Origin: Flavobacteriales bacterium
GTDB taxonomy: Bacteria; Bacteroidota; Bacteroidia; Flavobacteriales; Flavobacteriaceae
Length of the DNA: 39,296 nt
Assembly: GCA_026993355.1 (NCBI GenBank)
Contig: JALWTX010000017.1
Span: 1 to 39,296 of the forward strand
Direction of reading: 5' to 3'
Under the pieces are notes generated by a model that saw nothing but the letters and a program-made list of their open reading frames with translations, was not told where the DNA came from and did no database searches. The position numbers and the translations under genes were made by a program. Shown in pieces: positions 9,107-18,011 of this stretch; position 1 is the first letter of the stretch, and each line of letters begins with the position of its first letter.

Positions 9107-9114
9107 CAAAAATA
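9107..9114 (-). promoter_or_regulatory. -7 promoter element of the DUF4293 gene
   Basis: TATTTTTG on the minus strand matches the Bacteroidota -7 consensus TAnnTTTG fully, 12 bp before the ATG at 9094. No good -33 TTTG is seen at the usual spacing, so the call rests on the -7 match and position. Confidence 0.4.
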
Positions 9115-9280
9115 AGATAAAATTGCGATTGTATAAAAAAAAATTACTAATATTGCAGCATAATTACCCATCTACAAGATTTTCAAAGCTTTATTCACAT
9201 CAAAAAGAAATCTTTCTTTACTTATAAAATTTTGAATAATAATAAACAAACAACCATTACACAGAAAATATAATTTATCT

Positions 9281-11071
9281 ATGTTTGATATTGAAACATT
9301 AAAGCAACTCAAATTGAGTGCCCTACAAGACATTGCCAAGACGATTGGCATTAAAAAATATTACCATTTAAAAAAAATGGAATTAATCTACAAAATCCTC
9401 GATTTTCAGGCTGACAATCCCGAAATTGTAAAAGAAAAGGCAAAAGAGCTTCAACTTGAAGAGAAAAAAAAACAACTTATTGTACAAAAAAGAGGACGAC
9501 CTAAAAAAAATGCAGCCAAACAAGATGAGGGGACAAAAAAAGCACCGGTAGATAAGACTGGTACTGAAGAAACGAAAAGTACCGCCACACAAACCAAGCC
9601 AGAGGAAAATGACCAAACAACCCGCAAACGCCGCCCCCGGAAAAGAAAACAAAATAAGGAAGTAAATAGTACAGGAGCTGAAGTTCAAAATCAAGAAAGT
9701 AAAGAACCTAACGATAAGAAAACAGAAAACAAAACTAACCCGGATAAATCTAAGGACAAACCGGCTGTTATAGACCAGAAGAGCAATAAAACTGAACCGG
9801 TAGAGGCTGAAGAAAAACAAAACCAAACTAAACAAGCCGGTAAAAACCAAATACAAAGAAACCAAACACAGAAACAAACAACACAAAATAATCAACGTCA
9901 AAATAACAACAGACAAAATAATCATAAGCAAAAATCTAAAAGAGATGAATTTGAATTTGATGGTCTTGTTGATGCAGAAGGTGTTTTAGAAATTTTGCAA
10001 GACGGCTATGGTTTTTTACGATCGGCTGATTTTAACTATCTCAGTTCGCCGGATGATGTATATATTTCTCCATCACAAATCCGGTTATTCGGCCTTAAAA
10101 CCGGTGATACCATCCAAGGTATTGTCCGTCCACCCAAAGAAGGCGAAAAATATTATCCGCTTATTAAAGTAACTAAAATTAATAATCAAGATCCTGAAAT
10201 TGTTAGAGATAGAATTGCTTTTGAACATCTAACACCTTTATTTCCCAACGAAAAATTAAACATTGCCGGCAAACGCAGTACCTTATCGACGCGCATTGTC
10301 GATCTTTTTGCACCTATTGGTAAGGGACAGCGTGCCATGATTGTTTCGCAACCCAAAACCGGTAAAACCATCTTGTTAAAAGATTTGGCCAACGCCATTG
10401 CTGCCAATCATCCCGAAGTTTATCAAATAGTTTTACTTATTGATGAAAGACCGGAAGAAGTAACCGACATGAAACAAAGTGTCAACGGCGAAGTTATTGC
10501 CTCAACGTTTGATGAGTCTGCTGAAAAACATGTAAAAGTAGCCAATATCGTTATTGAAAAAGCCAAACGAATGGTTGAAAGCGGAATGGATGTCGTCATT
10601 TTACTGGATTCTATCACCCGTTTAGCCCGTGCCTACAATACTGTACAACCTATGTCCGGACGGGTATTGTCAGGGGGTGTGGACTCTAATGCTTTACATA
10701 AACCGAAAAGATTTTTTGGGGCAGCACGTAACATAAAAGAAGGCGGCTCACTAACCATAATTGCTACAGCTTTAATAGATACAGGGTCCAAAATGGATGA
10801 AGTTATTTTTGAAGAATTTAAAGGGACCGGCAATATGGAACTTCAATTAGACCGCAATTTGGCCAATAGACGTATTTATCCGGCCATTGATATTAAAAAC
10901 TCCAGTACACGGCGTGATGATTTGCTTCATGATGACCGGACAGTTCAACGTATGTGGCTTTTAAGACGTTATTTAGCCGACATGAATCCTATTGAAGCTA
11001 TGCAATTTGTAAAAGATCGGATATCAGAAACCAGAAGTAATGAAGAGTTTTTGCTATCGATGAATGAATAA
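9281..11071 (+). CDS. rho: Transcription termination factor Rho, with long low-complexity insertion
   Basis: Hexameric RNA-dependent ATPase that ends transcription. The 596 residues (E. coli has 419) run as follows: Rho_N SAP-like domain at 1-50 ([20 protein letters not shown]); a KRGRPKK patch at about 70-76; a strongly hydrophilic segment at about 77-225 rich in Lys, Gln, Asn, Glu and Thr; then the RNA-binding fold ([16 protein letters not shown]) and the ATPase core. Walker A QPKTGKT is at 357-363, Walker [17 protein letters not shown] and the secondary RNA-binding region ([20 protein letters not shown]) follow. All catalytic motifs look intact. An IDR insertion in this place is known for Bacteroidota and Actinobacteria Rho. 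It ends in its own strong terminator. Confidence 0.97.
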   Translation: MFDIETLKQLKLSALQDIAKTIGIKKYYHLKKMELIYKILDFQADNPEIVKEKAKELQLEEKKKQLIVQKRGRPKKNAAKQDEGTKKAPVDKTGTEETKSTATQTKPEENDQTTRKRRPRKRKQNKEVNSTGAEVQNQESKEPNDKKTENKTNPDKSKDKPAVIDQKSNKTEPVEAEEKQNQTKQAGKNQIQRNQTQKQTTQNNQRQNNNRQNNHKQKSKRDEFEFDGLVDAEGVLEILQDGYGFLRSADFNYLSSPDDVYISPSQIRLFGLKTGDTIQGIVRPPKEGEKYYPLIKVTKINNQDPEIVRDRIAFEHLTPLFPNEKLNIAGKRSTLSTRIVDLFAPIGKGQRAMIVSQPKTGKTILLKDLANAIAANHPEVYQIVLLIDERPEEVTDMKQSVNGEVIASTFDESAEKHVKVANIVIEKAKRMVESGMDVVILLDSITRLARAYNTVQPMSGRVLSGGVDSNALHKPKRFFGAARNIKEGGSLTIIATALIDTGSKMDEVIFEEFKGTGNMELQLDRNLANRRIYPAIDIKNSSTRRDDLLHDDRTVQRMWLLRRYLADMNPIEAMQFVKDRISETRSNEEFLLSMNE

Positions 11072-11096
11072 TTTTTTCAAATAGAACACAACCAAC

Positions 11097-11121
11097 AAAG
11101 CCTTGATTTTTTCAAGGCTTT
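11097..11121 (+). terminator. Rho-independent terminator of rho
   Basis: AAAGCCTTGA and TCAAGGCTTT form a 10-bp stem with a 5-base T loop, followed by TTTTT, 25 bp after the rho stop. Intrinsic termination of the rho mRNA is independent of Rho supply. Confidence 0.88.
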
Positions 11122-11147
11122 TTTTGGTTATAAAAACTAATGACCGC

Positions 11148-12017
11148 TTAGTCATAATACGCGTAATTTCTTTCTTGTATAAATAAAGGTTTCCCATTTT
11201 TAAAAGCGGTTCTTTTAATCCAATTATGATGCTTATCGAATATATAACGATAAGTTTCCTTAACCTCGAGTTTACCATCCGGATCATATAAACGATATGC
11301 AATCGAATTTCCGAGATTGTCATACTGCCATTCTGCCAATGCCTTCCCTTTAGGATAAAACCAGCTCATCCCAACCTTATCGCCTTTCCAATTATATTTG
11401 TAAATGTAGGTAACTTGTAAGATTCCTTTATGATTAAATTCCTTTTTTTCAATCATTTTTCCTCGCCAATTATTTTTATAAGTCCATTTTGAAAGCCATG
11501 CATTATTGTCGATATAAACCATTCTTTTTTCAATTAAATAATCATTATTGTCATATTTATAAAGCCATTTATCTTTAAATTTACCTTTCCAATTATATCC
11601 ATCCGATTCAATATGATTGCCACGGCTGTCATATTTATAGGCAAAAAAAGATTGCAAATTGCCGCGTGAACTCAAAATCATCAAAGTGTCCAAATAGTTA
11701 TTTTTATTAAAAGTGTACTTATACTTAACGCTCTTTATTAAATAAGCCTTAGAATTAAAAGTGTTTTTTTCAAGCACATAGCCATGCTGGTTAAAGATAA
11801 TTTTTTTGTCTTTATCGTAGGCGATAAATTGTTTTCTTTTACCTTTTATAATTAGCCCTGATTTTTCAATGGCAGCATAAGAAACTTGATTAAAAGATTT
11901 AACCTTCCCATGCAAATTAAACCTTTTCCAGCCATTCTCGGGGCGGTTAGTTTCGGAAAGATTCCTATTACAACTTAGTGTCAGTAAAATGGAAAAAATT
12001 ATGAAAAGTTTGATCAA
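11148..12017 (-). CDS. Putative lipoprotein with YD/RHS-like repeats
   Basis: 289 residues. The N-terminus MIKLFIIFSILLTLSC is a lipoprotein signal with the lipobox LTLSC, Cys16 being the lipidation site, so the product is probably anchored to a membrane facing the periplasm or surface. The rest is a series of short beta-hairpin units rich in Tyr, Trp, Asp and Gly (YKYDSRGNHIESDGYNWKGK, WLYKYDNNDYLIEK, WQYDNLGNSIAYRLYDPDGK). These resemble YD repeats of RHS-type or MORN/WG-like proteins. No enzyme domain is seen. The start codon is TTG at 12015-12017, since no in-frame ATG precedes the signal peptide. Function is unknown; it may be a surface-binding or structural protein. Confidence 0.7.
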   Translation of the reverse strand: MIKLFIIFSILLTLSCNRNLSETNRPENGWKRFNLHGKVKSFNQVSYAAIEKSGLIIKGKRKQFIAYDKDKKIIFNQHGYVLEKNTFNSKAYLIKSVKYKYTFNKNNYLDTLMILSSRGNLQSFFAYKYDSRGNHIESDGYNWKGKFKDKWLYKYDNNDYLIEKRMVYIDNNAWLSKWTYKNNWRGKMIEKKEFNHKGILQVTYIYKYNWKGDKVGMSWFYPKGKALAEWQYDNLGNSIAYRLYDPDGKLEVKETYRYIFDKHHNWIKRTAFKNGKPLFIQERNYAYYD

Positions 12018-12088
12018 TTGTTGCCTATTTTTTGAAGAAAAATTTATGAGTGGAATAGCGCATTACTCCTCGTGTAATAAAGTAAAAT

Positions 12089-12523
12089 TTAATGACTCTT
12101 TATTTTAATTCTATTATTTCGTTTTAACAACTCATTGATTAATAAATCATTATTTTCTGGGCTGATATAAACCTCATTATATTTGTCATATTTTATAATC
12201 AAACCGTTTCTGGCTGTCGCCGGTTTTAAGCCAACCCAAAGTGTTTTTCCTTTGACTATTTCATTTATGCGCTCAATTTCAATTTGGCCGCGAATTGGAC
12301 CACTTTTGTATATCAATGCCGTTACCGTAATTTCATATTTTGTATCAAAATATACCCATAATAATAGACAGGCCGTTAAAAGCATTAATATAAATACGCC
12401 GATTAAATCATCTTTAAAAGGTTGAGAGCAAAATAAGTGAAAAATAATCAGCCCGAGAAATATACCACTAATTCCAAAACTTATTACCTGAAATAATGTA
12501 TCTTTTCTACTTCTAAATTTCAA
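12089..12523 (-). CDS. Membrane protein with bacterial PH domain (bPH_4/DUF1200-like)
   Basis: 144 residues. Two transmembrane segments at about 12-31 and 40-58 are followed by a small beta-rich domain: YEITVTALIYKSGPIRGQIE, IERINEIVKGKTLW, LIIKYDKYNEVYISPENNDL, LINELLKRN. The pattern (YxIxxxxLxxxxGPxxGxIxIxxIxxI, then ISPxxxxxxIxxLxxRN) fits the bacterial PH-like family once called DUF1200. Role unknown; such proteins are sometimes stress or envelope related. The start is TTG at 12521-12523 because no ATG is available upstream in frame. It lies on the same strand as the lipoprotein (71 bp after) and the coiled-coil protein (51 bp before). Confidence 0.7.
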   Translation of the reverse strand: MKFRSRKDTLFQVISFGISGIFLGLIIFHLFCSQPFKDDLIGVFILMLLTACLLLWVYFDTKYEITVTALIYKSGPIRGQIEIERINEIVKGKTLWVGLKPATARNGLIIKYDKYNEVYISPENNDLLINELLKRNNRIKIKSH

Positions 12524-12574
12524 TATTAAAAATAATATTTGAGCGCTTGCTTGTTTGGCAGTTGCATCGTTAAC

Positions 12575-12958
12575 CTATTTATCCTCTTTCGATGTGTCTT
12601 TATCCTTTTCTTCAGATTTAGTTACATCATTAATCTTTTCACTTACTTTTTTCACCACACCAGTAGCCTTTTCGCGGAGTTCTTTGGTTTCTTCCATAAG
12701 TTCTTCCTTGGCCTCTTTGGCTTTTTCGGACATATCTGTTATTAAAACCTCACCTTTTTCAGACACTTCTTTTATTACTTCAGAAGCTTTTTGACGCACT
12801 TCTTTAGTTTCCTCAGCCAATTCACCGGTTATCTGTTTAATTTTTTTATCAGCTTCTTTAATGCTTCCACTTAACTTTTTGGAAGCATCTTCGGCCAATT
12901 CATCTAATTTGGTATTAGACTGATTAAAAATTTTTTTTAAGTTTTCTAAAATTCCCAT
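12575..12958 (-). CDS. Small charged amphipathic-helix protein with internal duplication
   Basis: 127 residues, no signal peptide and no transmembrane segment, almost entirely Lys/Glu-rich helix in which Ala, Val and Ile recur at helical spacing. Residues 46-68 and 86-108 are a duplicated unit (ELxEETKExRxKAxxVxKxVSEK, 16 of 23 positions identical, 40 residues apart). This composition is like apolipoprotein-type or LEA-type proteins and the cytoplasmic parts of YtxH-like proteins. It may coat a membrane or act in stress protection, but that is inference. The N-terminal MGILENLKKIFNQS could be a small membrane-associating helix. Confidence 0.65.
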   Translation of the reverse strand: MGILENLKKIFNQSNTKLDELAEDASKKLSGSIKEADKKIKQITGELAEETKEVRQKASEVIKEVSEKGEVLITDMSEKAKEAKEELMEETKELREKATGVVKKVSEKINDVTKSEEKDKDTSKEDK

Positions 12959-13037
12959 AAGATCACATATTAAGCGTTAAAAAAAGTCCAAATTAACAAA
13001 TTCCATATTAATAAACCTATTTAATGTAAACATTTTT

Positions 13038-13691
13038 TTATAATTTTTTTCCATATGCCAAATCACCGGCATCACCCAATCCGGGCACAATATACCCCTT
13101 ATCATTTAATTTTTCATCAAAATCAGCAATCCATAAATGAGCATTTTGGGGCAGTTTTTCTTCTAAATACTCAATCCCTTGACGAGAACCAATAATAGAG
13201 ATAACATGCAACTTTTTCGGTTTCCCAAATTGCTTTAATTTTTCATATACTGCCACCAATGACTGTCCCGTTGCCAGCATTGGATCGACCAAAACCAATA
13301 CTTTATCTTCTATAGAAGGGGTAGCTACATAATCGACTTGAATATTAAAATCATCACTACCCGGTTTATGTTGCCGGTAAGCAGAAATAAAAGCATTTTC
13401 GGCATCATCAAAAATATGTAATACCCCCATATGCAATGGTAAGCCGGCACGCAAAATAGAGGCCAAAACTACTTTGTCATCCAGCACTTGCATTTGCTTT
13501 ACACCAAGCGGTGTTTCAACATTTTTAGGTTTATAATTTAAAGTTTTGCTCAGTTCATAAGATATTATTTGCCCCATCCGTTCAATGTTGGTGCGAAAGC
13601 GCAAACTGTCTTTTTGAATATCTTTATCTCTAATTTCCGCAATAAATTTGTTTAAAATTGAATTTTGTTTAGATACATGTTTAATTATCAT
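13038..13691 (-). CDS. upp: Uracil phosphoribosyltransferase
   Basis: Makes UMP from uracil and PRPP in pyrimidine salvage; cytoplasmic. 217 residues, close to the usual 208-217. The PRPP-binding loop VLVDPMLATGQSL (about 131-143) is clear; the more common form is DPMLATGGS, so the second Gly is Gln here. ASILRAGLPLHMGVLHIFDD (about 80-99) and the C-terminal uracil-binding region GYIVPGLGDAGDLAYG match the family closely. The gene stands alone, separated from the upstream Zn peptidase by a terminator at 13721-13747. Confidence 0.94.
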   Translation of the reverse strand: MIIKHVSKQNSILNKFIAEIRDKDIQKDSLRFRTNIERMGQIISYELSKTLNYKPKNVETPLGVKQMQVLDDKVVLASILRAGLPLHMGVLHIFDDAENAFISAYRQHKPGSDDFNIQVDYVATPSIEDKVLVLVDPMLATGQSLVAVYEKLKQFGKPKKLHVISIIGSRQGIEYLEEKLPQNAHLWIADFDEKLNDKGYIVPGLGDAGDLAYGKKL

Positions 13692-13720
13692 AATGGTAAA
13701 ATTAAATATTGATAAAATAA

Positions 13721-13747
13721 AACCCCAATTTTAAAAAAATTGAGGTT
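13721..13747 (-). terminator. Terminator of the Zn-peptidase gene
   Basis: On the minus strand AACCTCAATT pairs with AATTGGGGTT (one G-U pair), followed by TTTATTTT. It lies 26 bp after the stop of the 13773-14450 gene and before the upp start. Confidence 0.65.
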
Positions 13748-13772
13748 GTGTAATATGTTATTTTTATGGACA

Positions 13773-14450
13773 TTAATTACTTCGTCTATTGTAAATTTGC
13801 AAATAATATAATAGCGTCGCCAAGGAACTCAGTGCTGCCACCACATAAGTCCGTGCCGCCCATTTCAAAGCATCTGCCACTCCTTTGCTCTCTTCCTCAT
13901 CCACAATTCCCTTATCAATTAACCAACGTTTGGCGCGCGCACTGGCATCATACTCCACCGGTAAGGTTATAAAACTGAACACAACAGTTGCCGCAAATAA
14001 TATAATACCAATGAGTAAAAGTTGTGGAAAACTTTTCACCATTAAAATGCCGGCTATCAACACCCACTGCACCATAGAGGAAGAAAATTGCACCACCGGC
14101 ACAAGAGCTGACCGGAGTTGTAACCATTTGTAAGCTTTCGCGTGTTGTAAGGCATGGCCACATTCATGGGCTGCCACGGCTACAGCAGCTACACTATTAG
14201 AATTATATACCGGCTCACTTAAATTAACCGTTTTATTTACCGGATGATAATGGTCTGTCAAATAACCGGGGGTAGAAACAACTCTCACATCATTAATACC
14301 ATTGTCTGCCAACATCATTTGTGCCACTTCAGCTCCCGTATAAGCCTTTTTTAGACGGATTTTACTGTAATATTTAAATTTTTGCTTCAATTTTTGCTGT
14401 ACCAGCATCCCGATTAAAGCAATAATACCTATTAAAATATATGCAGTCAT
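13773..14450 (-). CDS. Membrane zinc metallopeptidase, YugP family
   Basis: 225 residues, Zn_peptidase_2 (neutral zinc metallopeptidase, YugP/DUF232 type). Transmembrane segments at about 2-13, 121-137, 143-165 and 195-213. The active-site motif is [12 protein letters not shown] (HECGH, about 92-96), matching HExxH. An upstream [20 protein letters not shown] and a downstream [14 protein letters not shown] (the probable third zinc ligand region) complete the family pattern. It is an integral-membrane protease of unknown substrate, widespread in Firmicutes and Bacteroidota. It is divergent from ruvB with about 100 bp between start codons. Confidence 0.88.
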   Translation of the reverse strand: MTAYILIGIIALIGMLVQQKLKQKFKYYSKIRLKKAYTGAEVAQMMLADNGINDVRVVSTPGYLTDHYHPVNKTVNLSEPVYNSNSVAAVAVAAHECGHALQHAKAYKWLQLRSALVPVVQFSSSMVQWVLIAGILMVKSFPQLLLIGIILFAATVVFSFITLPVEYDASARAKRWLIDKGIVDEEESKGVADALKWAARTYVVAALSSLATLLYYLQIYNRRSN

Positions 14451-14526
14451 ATAATAAAATAATTAAGTGCAAGTTACTAATTTTTTTAAAAGCAATCAGC
14501 AATAATTACACCAAAGATATTTTTTG

Positions 14527-14534
14527 TATTTTTG
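14527..14534 (+). promoter_or_regulatory. -7 promoter element for ruvB
   Basis: TATTTTTG matches the consensus fully and lies 20 bp before ATG 14555. Transcription from here would start about 14541, inside the longer frame that begins at 14441, so it supports 14555 as the true start. Confidence 0.45.
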
Positions 14535-14554
14535 AATTTAAATCTCATTTCGAT

Positions 14555-15580
14555 ATGTTAAACCAAAATCTTGATCCTGATAAATCCCGTTTGCCCGGAG
14601 AAGAATTGGAAATAGAAAAACAATTAAGGCCTTTAAGTTTTGATGACTTTACAGGACAGGAACAAGTTATAGAAAATTTAAAAATATTTGTCGCTGCTGC
14701 TAATAAGCGCAACGAAGCTTTAGACCATACGCTTTTTCACGGACCGCCGGGTCTGGGAAAAACAACTTTAGCACACATTTTAGCCAATGAGTTGGACGTT
14801 AACTTAAAAATAACATCAGGACCGGTTTTGGACAAGCCGGGTGATTTGGCCGGATTGTTGACAAATTTAGAAGAGCGCGATGTTCTATTTATTGACGAAA
14901 TTCACCGCTTATCACCTATTGTAGAAGAGTATTTATATTCCGCTATGGAAGACTATCGAATAGACATAATGATCGAAAGCGGACCCAATGCCAGAACCGT
15001 TCAAATTCATTTGGAACCTTTTACCCTGATTGGCGCTACCACACGCTCCGGTTTATTAACAGCCCCAATGCGCGCCCGTTTTGGTATAAATGCCCGTTTA
15101 AACTACTATACCCGCGAATTACTTACCCAAATTGTCCAACGTAGCGCACAAATTTTGAAAGTCCCTATTAGCATGGAAGCGGCTATTGAAATTGCCGGAC
15201 GAAGTCGTGGAACTCCGCGTATTGCCAATGCGTTACTGCGTCGTGTACGCGATTTTGCCCAAATTAAAGGAAATGGAAAAATAACCATCGAAATAGCCAA
15301 ATATGCCCTAAAAGCCTTAAATGTTGATGAACATGGTTTGGACGAAATGGATAATAAAATCTTAACTACCATTATAGACAAATTTAAAGGCGGTCCGGTT
15401 GGCATCAGTACCTTAGCAACCGCTGTCGGTGAAAATGCCGAAACAATTGAAGAAGTTTATGAACCTTTTTTAATTCAAGAAGGATTTTTAATGCGGACAC
15501 CAAGAGGACGAGAAGCAACTGATTTGGCTTATAAACATTTAGGAAAATTGAAACATCCGGACCAAAAACGTCTTTTTTAA
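14555..15580 (+). CDS. ruvB: Holliday junction branch migration ATPase RuvB
   Basis: Motor of the RuvABC complex that moves Holliday junctions in recombinational repair. 341 residues from ATG 14555, the usual length; the frame stays open upstream to 14441 but those 38 residues are not RuvB-like. Seen are [20 protein letters not shown], Walker [12 protein letters not shown], Walker [19 protein letters not shown], the arginine-finger region [18 protein letters not shown] and the C-terminal winged helix ([32 protein letters not shown]). ruvA and ruvC are not in the window. queG follows after 11 bp on the same strand and is probably co-transcribed, a pairing seen in Bacteroidota. Confidence 0.96.
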   Translation: MLNQNLDPDKSRLPGEELEIEKQLRPLSFDDFTGQEQVIENLKIFVAAANKRNEALDHTLFHGPPGLGKTTLAHILANELDVNLKITSGPVLDKPGDLAGLLTNLEERDVLFIDEIHRLSPIVEEYLYSAMEDYRIDIMIESGPNARTVQIHLEPFTLIGATTRSGLLTAPMRARFGINARLNYYTRELLTQIVQRSAQILKVPISMEAAIEIAGRSRGTPRIANALLRRVRDFAQIKGNGKITIEIAKYALKALNVDEHGLDEMDNKILTTIIDKFKGGPVGISTLATAVGENAETIEEVYEPFLIQEGFLMRTPRGREATDLAYKHLGKLKHPDQKRLF

Positions 15581-15591
15581 TACCTTTCCTT

Positions 15592-16521
15592 TTGAAAATA
15601 AATAATTTAAAAAAAGAAAAAATCCGGCAAAAAGCCTTTTCGTTGGGATTTAATAATATCGGCTTTGCCAAAGCCGGTTTTTTGTCAGAAGAAGCCCCAC
15701 GTTTTGAAGAATGGCTCCAAAAAGGCTATCATGGCAAAATGCATTATATGGAAAACCATTTTGACAAACGACTTGACCCGACCAAATTGGTCGAAGGTGC
15801 CAAGTCTGTCATTAGTTTGTCCTTTAATTATTATCCGGCTAAAAAACAAATAAAAGATAGTTATAAAATAGCCAAATATGCTTATGGTAAAGATTATCAT
15901 TTTAACATAAAGGATAAACTGCGCGCGTTGGTAAACTATATTCAAACCGAAATAGGCACCATAGAAGGACGTGTTTTTACCGATTCGGCGCCTATATTAG
16001 AACGGGCTTGGGCCCGGAAAGCAGGTATTGGCTGGGAAGGAAAACACAGTTTAATTATTCAAAAAAATAAGGGCTCATTCTTTTTTTTGGCTGAAATTAT
16101 TTCCGATATAGATTTTGAAAGTTATGATACGCCCTTTGCCACTGACCATTGCGGCAAATGTACCAACTGTATAGATGCATGTCCGACGGAAGCCATTTTA
16201 CCAAACAAAACAATTAAAGCCAATCAATGTATTTCATATTTCACAATTGAGCTAAAAGACGAATTACCCCTAAATATGAAAGGGAAATTTGACGATTGGA
16301 TGTTTGGTTGTGATGTATGTCAAGATGTTTGTCCCTGGAACAAATTCTCCTTTCCGCATCAAGAAACTTTTTTTGACCCCCATCCGGATTTGTTAAATAT
16401 GACCAAACAAGACTGGGAAGAAATAACAGAAGAAGTTTTTAGAGATATTTTTAAAAAATCTGCCGTTAAAAGAACCAAATACAGTGGCTTAAAGCGTAAT
16501 ATTAACTTTTTAAAAGAATAG
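15592..16521 (+). CDS. queG: Epoxyqueuosine reductase
   Basis: Last step of queuosine synthesis: reduces epoxyqueuosine in tRNA, using cobalamin and two [4Fe-4S] clusters. 309 residues; E. coli QueG is 379, and the shorter form without the C-terminal HEAT-like region is common in this phylum. Visible: a cobalamin-domain N-terminus ([18 protein letters not shown]), [29 protein letters not shown] (with the conserved catalytic Asp) and [10 protein letters not shown], cluster motifs [16 protein letters not shown] and [12 protein letters not shown]. The start is TTG at 15592 (TTGAAAATAAATAAT); no in-frame ATG occurs before the domain begins. It follows ruvB by 11 bp and ends before the hairpin at 16540. 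Confidence 0.93.
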   Translation: MKINNLKKEKIRQKAFSLGFNNIGFAKAGFLSEEAPRFEEWLQKGYHGKMHYMENHFDKRLDPTKLVEGAKSVISLSFNYYPAKKQIKDSYKIAKYAYGKDYHFNIKDKLRALVNYIQTEIGTIEGRVFTDSAPILERAWARKAGIGWEGKHSLIIQKNKGSFFFLAEIISDIDFESYDTPFATDHCGKCTNCIDACPTEAILPNKTIKANQCISYFTIELKDELPLNMKGKFDDWMFGCDVCQDVCPWNKFSFPHQETFFDPHPDLLNMTKQDWEEITEEVFRDIFKKSAVKRTKYSGLKRNINFLKE

Positions 16522-16539
16522 ATATCCCGGTAGAACAAG

Positions 16540-16573
16540 ACAAGCGGGCTGTCCGAATGGACAGCCCGCTTGT
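16540..16573. terminator. Bidirectional hairpin between queG and the OmpA gene
   Basis: ACAAGCGGGCTGTCC pairs perfectly with GGACAGCCCGCTTGT around a GAAT loop (15 bp). It sits between the convergent stops of queG (16521) and the OmpA gene (16593). A T-rich tract is weak on both sides, so it may stop both transcripts or stabilise their 3' ends. Its core GGCTGTCC/GGACAGCC recurs at 36777-36805. Confidence 0.7.
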
Positions 16574-16592
16574 GTATAAAAACTTTAAAAGT

Positions 16593-17945
16593 TTATTTGA
16601 CTAAATTAATTTCAACACGTCTGTTTTTAGCACGTCCAGCTCTGGTTCTATTTGAAGCGATAGGTTTGGTTTCACCATAACCTTTGGCATTCAATTTAGA
16701 TTTTACACCGTGTTCTTTTAAATATTTAACAACAGCCTCTGCTCTTTTTTGAGATAATTTCAAATTAAATTTTGCACTACCAATGCTATCAGTATGACCT
16801 TCAACATCAAATTCTGCAGTCGGATATTCTACTAAGATAGCAACAACATTATCAAGTGTTTTGATAGTTTGTGGTTTAAAAGTAGCTTTACCTGAGTCAA
16901 AGTAGATTACTTTGGCATATTCATTCAATTGTTTTTGAACTTCTTTTGTGACTTCAGGACATCCTTGATTAGAAGCAGGACCGGCAACTTTAGGACAAGC
17001 ATCATCTTTATCAAGAACACCATCACCATCGGTATCAGGATAAGGACAACCTTGATTAGCTACAGGACCGGCTACATTAGGACAAGCGTCTTTAGCATCA
17101 GTTACTCCATCGCCGTCAGCGTCAGGACAACCATTTAAAGCAGCTACACCGGCTACGTTTGGACAGTCATCTTTTGAGTCAATCACGCCATCGCCATCAG
17201 TATCAGGGCAACCGTTAAATTCAACTTTACCGGCTACATCAGGACAAGCATCTTTTGAATCAACAATACCATCACCGTCACTATCAGGGCAGCCATTAAA
17301 TTCAGGCAAACCTTTTACTTTAGGACAAGCATCATCACGGTCATAAATACCATCGCCATCAGTATCTACACCACCAAATCTAACTGCAACGCCAATCCCA
17401 TGTTGAAAATAAGGAGCGACATTAACATCAAATGTGTGGTGATAAGCAGACTCAACATACAGGCCGATATTATCCGTCAACCAATATTCTAAACCTATTC
17501 CACCATTTAAATTTCCAGCATCTTCTTTTTCCAACCAAGTATATCCTGCTCCTGCAAAAACATAGGGTTGGAAAACTTTGGCAGCATCACAAATAGCATA
17601 TTTTACATCTAAATTAATATTGGCAAAAGCTAAATTAGCAGATGTAGTACCCAGCTTGGTTATTTTATTTAATTTTAATGAACCTATCAAGCTAAATTTA
17701 TCCCCTAAATAATGCCCTACTCTAGCATCAGAAAGTGCATAAGCAGCATTATAATGATCAAAATTAAAAAAATCTTTAAACATTTGATCACTTGCAAAAT
17801 TAAATGAGTCCTGTTGGCCTGTAGGATAAAAATCCACAGCATTAAGACCGACTTTAATTAACCACGGATGGTTCTTGTCTTGAGCATTGACTGTAACGCT
17901 TACTAAAACGATAACAGCTAATAATAATTGATTTAATTTTTTCAT
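16593..17945 (-). CDS. OmpA-family outer-membrane protein with thrombospondin type-3 repeats
   Basis: 450 residues from ATG 17945 (an upstream in-frame ATG at 17972 adds nine non-signal residues and overlaps the promoter). The signal peptide is [22 protein letters not shown]. About 25-195 is a beta-barrel with alternating hydrophobic strands and many aromatic residues. About 195-335 has five Ca-binding TSP type-3-like units with consensus DxDGDGxxDxxDxCPxVxGxxxxxGCP. The C-terminal OmpA-like domain (about 345-450) binds peptidoglycan: [52 protein letters not shown]-type end. It ties the outer membrane to the cell wall and is often one of the most abundant proteins of flavobacteria. A full TATTTTTG lies just upstream. 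Confidence 0.93.
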   Translation of the reverse strand: MKKLNQLLLAVIVLVSVTVNAQDKNHPWLIKVGLNAVDFYPTGQQDSFNFASDQMFKDFFNFDHYNAAYALSDARVGHYLGDKFSLIGSLKLNKITKLGTTSANLAFANINLDVKYAICDAAKVFQPYVFAGAGYTWLEKEDAGNLNGGIGLEYWLTDNIGLYVESAYHHTFDVNVAPYFQHGIGVAVRFGGVDTDGDGIYDRDDACPKVKGLPEFNGCPDSDGDGIVDSKDACPDVAGKVEFNGCPDTDGDGVIDSKDDCPNVAGVAALNGCPDADGDGVTDAKDACPNVAGPVANQGCPYPDTDGDGVLDKDDACPKVAGPASNQGCPEVTKEVQKQLNEYAKVIYFDSGKATFKPQTIKTLDNVVAILVEYPTAEFDVEGHTDSIGSAKFNLKLSQKRAEAVVKYLKEHGVKSKLNAKGYGETKPIASNRTRAGRAKNRRVEINLVK

Positions 17946-17974
17946 ATCTTTTAATTGTTTAATAATATTCATAG

Positions 17975-17982
17975 CAAAAATA
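17975..17982 (-). promoter_or_regulatory. -7 promoter element of the OmpA gene
   Basis: TATTTTTG on the minus strand; a TTTG lies 16 bp farther upstream (17999-18002), slightly closer than the usual 19. A start here would give a leader near 25 bp and makes ATG 17945, not 17972, the likely start. Confidence 0.5.
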
Positions 17983-18011
17983 ATAAAAATTAATTTAACA
18001 AAGACTAACTT

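Noticed and set aside
9383-9931. 182-residue antisense ORF rich in Phe and Leu
   Set aside because: It is the complement of the Lys/Gln-rich insertion of rho; the composition bias of rho creates the open frame.
12539-12794. Two plus-strand ORFs over the coiled-coil gene
   Set aside because: Mirror image of the Lys/Glu repeats on the minus strand; no start context, no family resemblance.
14441-14554. 38-residue N-terminal extension of RuvB
   Set aside because: Not RuvB-like, and a promoter element lies inside it; ATG 14555 gives the usual RuvB length.
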